Below are positions 11,385 to 23,742 of a stretch of 64,000 nucleotides of DNA, in pieces. This DNA comes from Desmodesmus armatus. Taxonomy: Eukaryota; Chlorophyta; Chlorophyceae; Sphaeropleales; Scenedesmaceae. The translations under genes were made by a program, and so were the position numbers. The notes under the pieces were generated by a model. The model saw only the letters and a list, made by a program, of their open reading frames with translations. It made no database searches and had not been told where the DNA came from. Position 1 is the first letter of the stretch; every line of letters begins with the position of its first letter. The DNA lies in NCBI GenBank assembly GCA_007449985.2, contig VIIQ02000703.1:186001-250000 (forward strand), given 5' to 3'.

Positions 11385-13182
11385 GCTGCCAATGGCGCAA
11401 TCCGCTGTTTCCTACGACTTTTTGACGGGCGCAATCAGTTTCTCAGACAGTTGGTCAGACATGGTGTCTGGTATTGACATGTACAGCCAGTCACATAGAA
11501 GCTGGTTGTGTTTGAGGTGATTTCCAGTTGACGCCGCAGGTTGTACCACTACCGTTGCCTGCCGCATGACAGGCGACTTTGATCAGGCGCTGCTCCTGAT
11601 GTATACCATTTTTGCACCTGATTTTGTTGCCATGTATGCTCAGCAGTGCTGAGCATGTGCAGTGCACGTTATGGGTAGTGTATGCAGTGCACATCATGTG
11701 CAAGCCCATCACTGGCATTGTATTCTTGCGCACCAAGATGGAGGATGGACTCCATCCTCCAGTGGTCTGCGCTTTGGCATGCGCTCAGTTGTTGTCTTTG
11801 CCTCGGGCATGCTCCTGTAATGTGGTACAGAGACGATTGTTGATGGCTGTGTTCCTATGAATCATGCATGTGACCGGGTCACAAGGGTGAAGCTAGGATC
11901 ACACAATTGCAAGCCTGCCTTCCGCTCCACGCTTCAATTGCTACAAAATGTACGCACACTTCACATGGCGCAGCAGCCTTCGCATGCAATGCATGCATGT
12001 TGACCAGAGTGCAGTACAGCTCTGGCCAACTTAGCCTGCAGGTTGCAAGCCTACAGGTTGTAAGCAACATCTTGTAACATGTGTGGTCATGCAATGGTGG
12101 CATCAGGCACGTGCGCAGGCAGAACTGGTCAATGCGCGAGGTACGCCATATGAGCTTGTGCTGCTCAGCTGAGCACAAGGCAGTGCCTGGACTTGTCAGA
12201 TCAAACATGCGGTCAAGAGGTGCCCTTACAGTGAGAAGTAGCTGCTAGCCACTGAGTGGCACTGCCAGGTTGCATCCTTGAGGTCCGGATCCCCAAGCCC
12301 ACCACAGTGCCGTTGAGGTCCCCAAGCCCAACACACTGCTGCCGTGGTGGCCACCACCAGCGGCAGCCAATATTGTGATTTGGCCCTCAGCAACAGTGTT
12401 TCCGTTACAGCATGGCAATGCAAGTCCTGAGTAATGGAAACTCCACAGGCTGGGGGGATTGTACACAGCTTCACATTGCCAAGCTAGGCCAGCCACATGC
12501 CCTTTGAACGGAAACGATCCCAACTTTTTGAAGCATTGCACAATGCAGGCAGCCTGCTGCCGGACTCCTGCAGGTAGTACCATCAAAACCTTGGACCGTG
12601 CTGAGGCACTGGAGCCATCTTGACTATGATTTAAGATGTTCTTGCTGTGCCTGCTGTCTTGGGGCAGTGCTTGAATAGCCTAGCTCACTGTCACCTGAAT
12701 GCACTAATGCGGTGCATTTCCAGCAGCACACTGCCGGCGGCAGCTCGTACTGTATGGTGTGGTGCAACCCGTCAGAGCTGGCAAGTTGGGGATTTATGCA
12801 TGCTTGCATTCTGAAATGAAAGGTGCATTTGCTTGCTCTCGTTGTCAACAAGCTGATAAGCAGTTGGTGCGCTGCTCGCGCGCTGCTGACATGGCGAAAC
12901 TTGTGGCTGGCGTAACCCCCATTAGAAAGGTTCACCATGTGAAAGCCTTGCACTGCTCTCAGAGACATCAGAAGTACAATCAAGCGAAACAAATGCACTA
13001 TAATGAGCTGTAACGGAGCTGTAACAGAAGTTCCCTCGTCGCTGCTGCCACTTCCAGAATGTTTGATCTGCAGCAATCTGCCAACCATCTGTCGCGCGCC
13101 CTCTTGCCGCATTCCAGAAGTGCACGACACGGTTTGCGCGAGATCAAGCAACATGTTCCGGACAGCTGGAGGCTTACGCACC
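11385..13182. other. Intergenic between LEA genes A and B
   Basis: No gene supported. The start (11526-11600) resembles the region after LEA gene B (14672-14740), sharing GCCGCAGG-TGTACCA and CTGCCGCATGACAG, so the duplication that produced A and B included the 3' untranslated DNA. Confidence 0.55.
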
Positions 13183-13204
13183 CTGCTGATGTCGTGATGA
13201 CGCG
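13183..13204 (+). promoter_or_regulatory. Conserved TGACG promoter block of LEA gene B
   Basis: Identical over 22 bases to the block upstream of LEA gene A. It is followed by GGCTCCGAGTA, as in gene A, but the TATA box of A is altered here to TACATAG (about 13226), which may weaken or shift initiation. Confidence 0.6.
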
Positions 13205-13340
13205 TGTGGCGCGTGTGGCTCCGAGTACATAGGTCGTCTCTGTCTGCATTCCGCAAGCACAGTTCACCCACGTCACCTCGACACACCAAGCGGTATCAGA
13301 CAAACAATCCTTGCTTTCAATTCCGTGGCAATCGCCCAGC

Positions 13341-14563
13341 ATGTCTTCCGAGCGCGACGCCATTGCCCAGGAGGTGCGGTGGCATGCTCGAGCCTTGATC
13401 TGTGCGCTTAATTTGTGCCTTTGAAACAATGGTGCAACCCTGTTGCTCGTGCTGGACAGGGCAGGTGTCAAGGCTGCTTGGTTCAGGCTGCCATTGCTCA
13501 CATGCTGCCGCTTGACTGTCCGTCTCTGTCTGCCCCTTTTCTCCATGCCTGCAGAAGTTTGGCAAGAACTTTGATGAGCTTGAGCCCATGCAGCGTGTCC
13601 AGGTTGGAGGCACCATCGGTGGAGAGCACCGCAAGCAGCAGATGGCAGGAGTGAGGGGGAAAGCCAGCCAGGGTGTCTTGTTGGCACTGAGCTGAGAGTA
13701 TGCGCATGTTACCCTGTCCCAGCACTCCCCATGTCTCACCGCTTCTTAGGGGAGGGGGAGCTTGTTGCTTTCTAGCATTGTATTGGGCCTCAGTAAGTCA
13801 CTGACGCTGTACAATGCGTTCAGCAGCCCACCCGCCTTGCATTGCTGTGTTCATTTTAAGTGCATGTGGCATGCATTACCTGCCAGGTAATGCCGGCGGC
13901 AGCCTCTGTACACTGTTAATGTTGCTTCCTTCAAGTGGAGTGGTTACAACAGTGTTCCATGCACCTGTGCTGCCCTGGACCCCTCCCCCCCCTGCAGGAG
14001 CATGGTGGTGACGTCTCCGCTGGCTACGCAGAGATGGGCTCTGAGGGCGGCTCCAAGGGTGGGGAGGCACGCAAGGAGCAGCTTGCTGAGGTGAGTATCT
14101 GTAGGCCCTGCAGGCGGCGCCTAGCCTGGCAGCTTGGTGTGTGGCATGCTGTTGTTGAGGGTGACATCCCACGGGATGCTGTACATCCGTTGCCGTTTGC
14201 TGCACCCTCATAGCACAAGCTGGCCCGATGGTTGGCAGACTGCAGGGATGGGTGAATTTGGCCTGCCACCAATGCCAACGGCACAGCTGCCAGCATGCGT
14301 TTTCAGCTGCAACACTGGCGTGTTTGTGACAAACTGAGTGCAGCTTCGGTGGGTGGTTTCAGTTGCTGCAGTGCACCAGTGCGAACCCATAATGTTCACT
14401 CGAACATGTTGCACTTGCATTACCGCTGATGGCGTAAAGGCCTCACATTCAACATGTCTGCTTGCTGCGTGCGCAGGAGCATGGTGGTGATGCCTCTGCT
14501 GGCTACGCTGAGATGGGATCCAAGGGTGGTGCTGTCACCAAGGAGGACACTGGCAGTGCCTAA
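13341..14563 (+). CDS. LEA group 1 (Em/KGG-repeat) stress protein, gene B
   Basis: Four phase-0 exons: 13341-13373, 13555-13650, 13998-14090, 14477-14563; 102 residues. Leader MSSERDAIAQE and second exon match gene A almost exactly, but the last codon before the second intron is GGA instead of GAG (MAG for MAE), with the reading phase kept. Gene A's third-exon repeat is missing. The final exon, ending GAVTKEDTGSA, matches genes C and D rather than A, so B looks like a mosaic of the two subgroups. Same family and likely role as gene A: a soluble stress/desiccation protectant. A TGTAA signal lies about 410 bases past the stop. Confidence 0.88.
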
Positions 14564-15853
14564 GCCTTAGGTGCATTCAAATTGACCTACTTTCTCGGAC
14601 AGTGTTTGACTTCCCCGTGATCAAGGGATTGGATGCTGTGTACACAATTTTCTTCTCTTTTGTGGTCTCTAGTTGATGGCCGCAGGCTGTACCAATCTAC
14701 TGCTGCCCTGCCGCATGACAGTTGACATTTGGCTCAGGGTGTGCGATGATCCAGCCTTGAATGCGTTGGGACACCACACGCATAGTGTGGCACCCTGGCC
14801 AACAGTTGGTTGTTGGACAGTTACTGTGGTTGTACAGCACACCCAGCTGCACCACGACTGGCTAGCTCACCTAACTGGGCAGTTGGCATGTACCCCATGC
14901 AGGCTGCACATCATTTACAATGCGCGTGCTGTGATGGATGTGAGCAGTAACACACGGCATTTGTTCAGATTGTAACATTTTCAGGAAGAGGTTGTGCGAG
15001 ACCTTCACCTTTTCATGCAACCTTCCACCAGCCATTTGGGTAATCTGTCCAGGCACCGAAATATATTATGCCACCACAACGGTTAGGCATGCTTGTGGAC
15101 AGCAACAAAAGCACCTGTCGCCCAGCAGTCGCAACCTGCCATGCTATAGATGCTGATATGGCAATGGCTCCCACAAAGCTGACCTCGGCAAGTGGTGGCC
15201 ACCGTGCTGCGGTGCTGCGTCATGACACAGTTAGCCCTGTAAATGTTACATCATGGCCAGGAGGGGGTCTTCTGGAGGGGCATATGTGTACAACCACAGC
15301 ACCCAAAAGCAACCTGTGAACCAGAAAATTCAGAGAGCGTATCGTTGGGCTGAACCCATTGCCAAACAGTGCCAACCTGTACTAGTCCAACTCTGCAGAC
15401 TGCAGCTGTACATCTGCAACATGTTTCAGCAGGCTCTTGGTGTACCGGAGTTTCATTCTCGACCGCTTGACCTGCATGCGGATCGACAGCCTGCAAGGAA
15501 CCCTATCGGTTCAGGAGCAAGCCGTGCGAGAGTTTCCTTGCACTTGCATGTACTTCGTCGGATCTGCTCGCCGCCAAACTGGCAAGCCGTTCAACAGGAT
15601 AACCAAGTTGGTTCCCGCAGTCATAGAAACTGAAATGCACAGCTTGATCAGGCACATCCAGATGCTGCACATATTCGCAATGTTATATTATATTCCACGT
15701 GTGCAAATCACCGTCCAGAGAAAGTACACTGGTAATCACACAACTACTCTCTTCATTTATTGCTCGCAGCTCTTGCACCTCCATCTCATCCGCTTCCCAG
15801 CATCACTACTGGTTCCATCCTTGTTCCCTGCTGGCTTCGGCTGTCTTCTCTTC
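14564..15853. other. Intergenic, LEA B tail and RING-ARM promoter
   Basis: Holds the probable 3' untranslated part of LEA gene B (TGTAA near 14972) and the upstream region of the next gene. A plus frame from 15437 runs into the RING exon but lacks family support before 15854. Confidence 0.5.
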
Positions 15854-18261
15854 ATGGGGGCGATGTGGGAGTGTGGCGTATGCTTCAGGGGTTACGATGA
15901 AGACAGCAGGAGGCCTCTGGCGCTGCCATGCGGTCATACATTCTGCAAGGCCTGTGTGCTCCACCTGCAACAGCAGCGATGCCCCGAGTGCAATCGCTGC
16001 CTAGCTGGATGCAGCCACGGCTTTCCCACCAACATTGCGGTGCTCAGGGTACGTCACGACTGGTGAAACTGCACTGCATGTGCGGTCAAGGGCATTGCTG
16101 TCATACCTGGCACTCTGACACAGTACACAAGTGCAGTGGTGCCCCCTCCATGCAGGACTGCATTTGAAGCATACCATGCGTTGGTGTGAGCCAACCTGCA
16201 CTACAACAGAGGTTCCACTGGATAGCACATTCCACTAGCAGCACAACTTCCACGCTGTCCATTCCCCGACTGCTTGATTGTACTGCCAACCTCTCCTACA
16301 GGCTGTCACCACATCGACAGCACCACATCACAAAGCAGACACAGCAGCGGCATCAGCCAGCACTGACCAAGCTCCCCTCAGCCTTCCAATACCCATGCGA
16401 GCAGGACATGCCTCGCTGGCACCTGACCCAGCCAGCAGTAGGGATGCATGTGACACAACATCAGTGCCAGCACAGGGCCCTGCGCAGAGCAAGCCCGGTC
16501 GCACAGGGGTGTTGGGGCTGCTGCAGAAGCTGCTGCAGCCACACAGCAGCAGCAGCAGTGGTGGCGGCGGCAGCAGCAGCGGCGGCTGCAGGGACAGCAC
16601 CGTTGTACAGCAGGGGCCCCCTGGTATCAGCAGCGAACCCATGTATCAGGTGGGTACCTAACCACAGCAGCAGCAAGGAACATGCTGAATATCTCATGCT
16701 GCTGAACATGTGGACATGGCAGTTGAGTGCATGTGCAGCTCACGGATCAAGTGTGGCGGTCAGGTGTTACACATCGTATCACACGTGTGTCAGCAGCAGG
16801 GCATGTCAAGTCCTTCTAGCGGCCTGCAATCACTGTTTCATGCACAACAGTGCTGTATGCATTGTGAGGCACCAGCCAGCCGGTGCCAAGGGTGGTGCAG
16901 TGAGTCCCCCGTTGCACTGAACTGGACTGAGTAACTATCGCCCCTGAGCCCAATTTCAGCATTCACTGATCAACGCGCTCCATCCTGCGCCTGTGCTGCC
17001 CCCTCCACAGGGCATGTTTCTGTCAGAGTGGATCGCCACGCTGCTCAGCAGCCCTCGCGGCAGCGAGCAGCAGCTCAGGGCAGCAGAGGCGCTGCTCAAC
17101 TTCATGCAGCAGCCGTCAGGCTGCCTGCAGCTTCTGGAAGCTGGCGGTATCCATACGTTTTCCACAGTGCTGCAGCAGCTTGCTGAGAGCAATGCAGAAG
17201 GCAGCAGCAGCACTGGCACATGCAGCTCCTCGCCAGCACGGCAGCTTGCAGCGTCCCAGGATGCCTGCAGTGCCCTCCAGCACATGGCAGCAGCAGCCCT
17301 GCAGCAGATGATGCAGGAGCAGCGTGCCTGCTGGCGAGATGTGGTCGCTGCCGGTGCAGTGCCAGCACTAGCAGCGCTACTCAAGCGTTCAGTCAACGAG
17401 TTTGCCCAGCAAGCAGCTGCCGCAGCGCTCGAGACGCTGTCGTCCACTGCGGATGATCACGAGGCTTGCGCTGCAGCTTTTGTGCGAGCAGGCGTTATCC
17501 CGCTTGCTGTGCGGCTGCTGCTGAGCTGCAACCCAGCGATACAGGTGTCAGTTGCAGCGATGCTGACTAACCTTACAGTTACCAGTGAAGCTTGCAGGAC
17601 AGCAGCGCGGGAGGCTGGAGGTATCCCAGCAGCACTCAGGGCTCTGCGCAGCACGCCGGCAGGACCCCCGTTCGCGATCGTGCAGGAATGGGCGCTGGCG
17701 TTCCTCAGTGTTGCTGCCAGCACACCTGCAGGAGCAGCCGAGGTGTGTCAGGCTGGGGGAGTCCTGCAGGTTGTGCGGCTCCTGCGCAGCCCCAGCACAG
17801 CAGTGCGGTGCAACGCAGCGCAGGCAATATGCGCCCTAGTGCAGAACGATACCCTGGCGTGTGCTGAGGTCCAGTCTGCAGGGGGACTCACTGCGCTTGT
17901 GCAGCTGCTGGGCAGCGGCGGCAACGACAGCAGGCTGTTGTCGCATGCGGTGGCTGCACTGGGGTGGTGCATGGCAAGCAGCAGCGAGTGCGCACATGCT
18001 GCTTGCAGCGCAGGTGTTGTACCGGTGCTAAGACAGCTGCTGAGCCATGCTAGCGACGAGGTCAGACAGTCGGCAGCTGCGGCGTTAGAGTGGGCAGAGG
18101 CTGCTTTGCTAGGGAGTGGGCCTCACTCTTTGTGCAGTGGTGAAGGTGGGAGTGAGGGGGAGCATGGCCTTCAAGGGGCTTGTCAGGTACCGCAGCAGCA
18201 GCTTTCCGAGCGAGTATCTGACTGGCTCAAGCAGGCGCAGCAGCCAATAGTCGGTATGTAG
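15854..18261 (+). CDS. RING-HC finger and armadillo-repeat protein, putative E3 ubiquitin ligase
   Basis: Three phase-0 exons: 15854-16048, 16302-16649, 17011-18261; about 597 residues. Residues 7-46 form a C3HC4 RING: C7-x2-C10, C26-G-H28, C31-x2-C34, C43-P-E-C46, which binds E2 enzymes in known family members. A low-complexity linker (about 70-180, Ser/Gly/Ala-rich, SSSSSGGGGSSSGG) leads to at least six armadillo-type helical repeats (about 190-560) with the usual signature AGGIPAALRAL, AGVIPLAVRLL, AGGVLQVVRLL, AGVVPVLRQLL. ARM repeats normally bind the substrate. Plant ARM ligases mostly use a U-box; here a true RING replaces it. The start is the ATG just ahead of the RING; a second in-frame ATG is three codons on. 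Upstream exons cannot be excluded. Confidence 0.85.
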
Positions 18262-20306
18262 TGCTATCGTAGTACAACTGAGAAGTAAGGATACCACTAC
18301 CCTTCGTTGGGTTGTAGTGTATGGGTGTACATGCTACAGTGTAGTCCGTACTGCAGTGGGCGGCAAACGTATGGAGTGCAGGGTTTTGTGTTGATGTGTG
18401 GGGTGCGTATGGCCTGTGGCCTGCAGCACTGTGGGGACTCCTGCTTGTTTGGAATCTGGCCTGGGCATGGCACAGCATCGATTGTGTATCTGTAGCCAAG
18501 TTGTTTCTATTTGCAAAAGTGATCTCAAAGGTAGTTGTGCTTTGTGTGGCTGCTGGCTTCCACTGGAACTGGGCCATGTTTTTTTCTCATTGCATGATCA
18601 TTGTTGGCATCAACAGATTTGCCTTTCTGTACCAAGACTGATTGCATCGTGCGTTGTACAGCTGCATAGCAGCACTGTTTTGCATTGAGCAAGATCAGCA
18701 GCTCTGATTTTGTGACTTGGTGTAGTGCCTCGTGGCACATATGGTGGTGGTAAGGGATTGCAATGCATGGGGTTTGTACCTACTGACTGCGGCTGGGTCT
18801 GAGGGAGGGTATTTTGGGTCTTGTCAGGGTGCTCTGTGAATGTGCACGTGTGGCTTCAATTGTTATGTGACATCTTCATCTGGTACACGCCTGTGTGTCT
18901 GGCCAGCCTGCTGCCTTGGCAAGCAACACAGGCTTTCTGGTCAGGAGGTGCATGAGTTGACACAATGACTGTCACTGAGGAGCCGATCATTGATTGGCTG
19001 CGCCAGCAGCCTCAGGAGTGCATTATGGATGGGCCACGGCAGCTGCCTGTTGAGGGTTTCACCCACCCTGTACAAATGAGTAGTGAGCATGGTGTGACAT
19101 TGGCTGCGTTCTGAGGTGCATCAGCTGACATGCGCACAGGTGTTGAGTTGAATCAGGCCATGATCATGATGCCAGTTACCACTGCAGGCATTCAAAGTTT
19201 GATTTTCAATCTTCTAACCCCTCAGTAATTTCAGCTAGCAAAACCACATCAAGTGCATATGCTGCTTCAATCCTGCACACCATGAAGGCCGCAACCTTGT
19301 ACCAGTGATGGCGTCTGCATCACAAACTTTTGTAAGAGAGTACGTGTGCTGGGCACAAGTGCCTTCAAGCAACCGCTGCAGCAGCAGTGCAGACTTGCAC
19401 TGTCCCGTGCCACTGCATCATGCAGCGTCGGCCACCAGCTGCTTAGCGTCACATGGGCTACGGCCTCCTTGCTGATCCTCATAGTGCCAACAGCACTGCT
19501 GTCACTTATCACTAAGTGTGTTGACGCACAACATCATGATGCATGATGCTACTACAACGTGCCACTAGCACGCACCAGCAAGAGCCAACAGCCTTGCCAC
19601 GGCTGACAGTGTCAATTTCAACAGTAGTGTCAGTCATACACTCCCCGCCAGTCCTGAACATGCATGTGTGAGCCAGCACCGTGTGTGCCAGTTCACTAAA
19701 CTTTGCCTCTTGAAGAGAGGTACAAACACATCACCAGGACTCCTGCTTCACAGTTGAATACTACCCCTGGCAAGCTGTCATCTGAACTGACAAGCACATG
19801 GATGAAAGCGCAGCCACAAGACAAAAACAATCATGATCAATCCACACACTTAAGGACAATTTGAGACCGCACTGACTGCAGTCTCTGATGTGTGCCGCTT
19901 TTTGGCATGACGCACACAGAGGCAAAAGCAACTGGCGCCATGCGGCTTGTGCTGCACACTGCAAACACCATGTCGCAGGAACAAACCTGCAGCGCCACCA
20001 ACACATCTGCAGCTATCAAGCCCACAACAGCCCATCCATTCAACCCCTACAGTATGAAAAGGTTACAGACATGTAACTGTTGGTGACAGCGCCACAGCAG
20101 CAAGCCAACATGCACCACCGTCGCAATGTCAGTTGCATATCATGTGCTGATGTTCATGTACTGATCACCACAACCACCATGGGCCATGCAACAGATGCAA
20201 TGCCCAATACCAGACTCAGTCCACGCCCATGTTGGTGCATCCGATGCAGATCACTGATCCAGGACCGTCCTGTGTTGGTGCGGGTAAGGTGGACCCTGAT
20301 CATGCC
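18262..20306. other. Intergenic, left part belongs to a segmental duplication
   Basis: No gene seen. From about 19270 onward the sequence resembles 25790 onward (for example around 19350 and 25880, and CTGCAGTCTCTGATGTGTGCC at 19876 and 26440). This marks the downstream half of the duplicated beta-helix gene block. Confidence 0.6.
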
Positions 20307-23300
20307 TCAGCAGACGCTTGCGACCTCCTGTTGGGTGTTGTGCGCAACAGGCCGCTGCTTGGAGGCACTCATTTTGCTGCCGGCAGTGGTGTCAACAATG
20401 CCGTGGCAGTCCCCCCAGCACTCTTTGGCCTTGGTTGACACACCCACAACCAGCTGCAGAACAGTGGGTACCACTGCCTTCACAATTTTGAACACACACC
20501 AGATGATGAAACAGCTGTTCATCACAACCAGCACAACACCGATGGTAATGTGCAGAGGTCGCATGGTCTCTTCTCTAGCGTCAACTGCATCGTCAAACAG
20601 GGCGATCGACAGCCAAGCGTTGAAGAACAGGCACCATGTGGATGTCAGGTGCAGCCGATGCAGTTCGTTCTCAGCATACGGCCGTGCGATCAGCTGCAGA
20701 CCCGCGCTCAACAGTAGGACGAGACACATAGCAAACAGGGCGTAGTAGGCTTGCAGCATGAAGTGAAACACGGAGACAGCCGTCAACAGCACCGTCTGTA
20801 CTGCCCACACGGCTTCCCACCACACCCAGCGATCAGTGTAGTTGCGATAGAGGAACCCATAGTGCTCCTTGAAGCCAGCATCAGCAATGCTGTCCTTCTT
20901 GGCCCAAAGAAACAACCACAAGCCAATTGGGACAATCAGGCACAGAAATGTGATGGTTGGGATTCCAAAACCCAGGGCCCAGGGTTTGTGCCACCCAACA
21001 AAGCACGCTTGCTGAATGTCCTGCACCCAGTAGCCAGCCGTGTGGTTGAGGACAGCATACTCTGGGTACGGCTGCTTGAGCTTGTCATCAATGCGCAGGC
21101 AAGCAAAGAAGCTCAAGCTGGCTTTGACCAGGGTGGGGTAGGCATAGAACGCCACAACCAGCACTGCAACACGCAGTTTGCGCAACAGCTGGGTTCCACG
21201 CGCCTGGAACGTCTCGCCACGCCTCCGCACCTTGATAAACCGCTTGCACATGTGCACACAGCTCATGAGCAGCATGACAGCTAGCAGTATGCCAACAGCG
21301 ACCACAAACAAAGCCAGCTGGCGTTGGACGGCTAGGGGCGGCTGCTGTCGCGGCACATACTTCTGCAGCCAGCAGTCAAGAGACAGGGCCTGACCTGATG
21401 CACCCCCAAACACAACAGTGGCTGCCGCAAACATCCCTATGAGAAACTTTGGCCAACAAACTGACATGCTGCCAAGGATGACTAAGTACTGCAGAAACTG
21501 TGCCAACACCTTGCACAGATCTGATGGCCTGACTGCCTTGTCCCCTGCCTTGTTATCCTGCCAGGTGAAATGCACCGTCAACGTAATCAACACCACAGTG
21601 ACAAACACCAGCAACACGTATATACCAAATTGCTGTGCAGGCGGCATGCATCTGCCACACCTCAAGGGGAGGGTTTGACCATATCCCTTTGCGCAAGCAC
21701 CACACAGGTTGCCTGTGTACCCATCAGCACACGTGTCATTGCCGCGGCAGGAAGTGGCAATGGGACAAGCATGAATCTGCACCGACCGCTCAGCAGAGTG
21801 GTAGTAGCCTGGTTTAGGCAACACTCGCGTGGCCCCCGGGCACTGTGCATTCTCAGGGCATGGCTGACATGGCGTGACACCTGCTGTGAAGCTGTATTGA
21901 TGTTCAGGGCAGCACTGGCACATGCCAGACGCTTCATACTCCCCTTCCTGACAAGGCAGCCTGCCCAAATAGATGGAGCGGTCACACTTGGTGAGCGGCC
22001 GACCATCGCCAGTTACGTTGGGGTCGATAGACAGAGCGATTCTGTCGTAAGTGGCTATGTTCGTACCAACATACCCCACGTTCACACTGTTGTCTGCTAG
22101 TTCAACGCCTGGCCCGAGAGTCAGGTCGCTATCCAAACTCACAACCACCGCACCACCCGAACTGTAATTCACCCAGTTTCCAACAACCTGGGTAGAGCCA
22201 ATGTACACAGAAGCATTCACATCGACAACCAACCCTGCACCGCCAACACGAAAGTATCCCTCGCAGGTATTGTTGCAGATAGTGGCATTGGTGATGTTGC
22301 CGGTGCTGTTGCCGCCAAACCTCAAGCCCCCACCACTTGAACCAGCCCAGTTGCTGCACACACTACTGCCACCTGTGATGTCAAGCCGTGCATCATCAGC
22401 AAGACTCAGACCACCACCAGAGAACTCTTCACTGGTGTTGTTGTACACTTTACTGGCACCGGTAATGGTGACCTGAGCACTTCTCCACAAGAACAGGCCA
22501 CCACCACCTCTGCCTCTATTGTAGCGCACACTGCTACCACCAGTGATGGTCAGCCGGGCACTGTCATCAACGCTCACACCACCACCACCACCACCAGCCT
22601 CGGTCACACTGGTGTTGTTGAACACTGTACTGGCACCGGTGATGATCACCCGCGCGTTGCGTGACACCCTTAAACCACCACCACCACCACCACCACCACC
22701 ACCACCACATGTGTTAGACACCACACTGCTACCACCAGTGATGGTCAACTGGGCGTCATCACTCACATCCAAACCACCACCATAAAAGTCAACACCGTTG
22801 CACATATTGTCACACACTGTGCTCCTGCCGCTGATGGTGACCTGGGCCCGGCCGTAAATGGCAACACCACCACCATGAACTGCGCTGTTGTTGCACACAC
22901 TACTACCATAATCAATCGCCAACTTGGCATTTTCAAAGACAGCCACCCCACCACCACCCCAATGTGTACTGGTGTTGTTCAGAATTTGGCTCTTTCCGCT
23001 GATGGTTGCCGAGGCATTATGGTCGACGAGAACACCTCCACCAGACATGCCAATTGCCACATTGCCCATCACCTGGCTACGTGAGGTTATGACCAAAGTG
23101 GCATTACCATAGGCGTTGATACCCCCGTTATACTTGTTGCCAACATTGAAGGCAAGGCGGCTGGCAGCAACCACTACCCTTGACTGCCCCTCAGCAAGGA
23201 GAGCTGTAGCGTTGTTGTAGCTGACATTGGTGTTCTGCAACACCAACCTTGCTGCGTCGGCCGCGCACACAACAGCATCAACGTGCCTGCTCTTGATCCC

Positions 23301-23742
23301 GGCAATGCTGCTGTCCATGATCACAACATTGGTGGACCCACAGAATGTGAGCAAACAGCCAGGTATGCCACACCTGTCGTCCCAAACGATACCTTGGAAC
23401 CTTGGCTTGAAGCCGTTCAACACCTTGTCAGCAGCCACCCTGACAGCTGTTGTGCCTCCCAAACACACCATGCTTGCTGCAGTGATGGTGCCTGACGGCG
23501 CACCCTTGATGTTGATACGACACTGGGCTGGCCCTTTAGAAGCGGCCGCGGGAGTGATGCTGAGGGGACTTGTAGTCAAGGGGGCTTCAGCTGGCAGGGC
23601 TGGTGCCGCTGCTGCTTGCTGCTGTGCCACAGAGCTCCCAATGCACAACAGGACAAGCAGCCACCTGCGGTGTTGCAAGGAGATATACAAGTGAGTTACA
23701 CTGCTGAAATGCTGTCTTGTTGAAACAGTCTGTCCGACACAT
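20307..23742 (-). CDS. Beta-helix / Cys-rich / multi-span membrane protein, copy 1
   Basis: One long exon (23664-20307) gives about 1,119 residues. Order: signal peptide (WLLVLLCIGSSVAQQQ); a conserved N-terminal domain; residues about 170-550 of parallel beta-helix repeats (ITGGSSVCNN, GGGVAV types, like Pmp/right-handed beta-helix adhesins); about 558-675 a Cys-rich EGF/GCC2-GCC3-like region (CPEHQYSF, CADGYTGNLCGAC); then about 678-1075 with 9-10 hydrophobic spans and an YRNYTDRWVWWEAV motif, resembling the TRP-like membrane domain of protist surface proteins. So: large extracellular stalk, membrane sensor or anchor. No in-frame ATG opens the exon. The acceptor before 23664 would complete AT|G; AT at 23742-23741 before a weak GTGTCG donor is one candidate. 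Function unknown. Confidence 0.82.
22676..22710 (-). repeat. In-frame poly-glycine (GGT)n tract
   Basis: A run of ACC triplets on the plus strand encodes ten or more glycines between two beta-helix turns of copy 1. The paralogue has no comparable tract, so this is a replication-slippage hotspot inside a coding exon. Confidence 0.8.

Noticed and set aside
12624..13289. 221-codon minus-strand frame
   Set aside because: Overlaps the LEA gene B promoter region; no similarity or gene structure.
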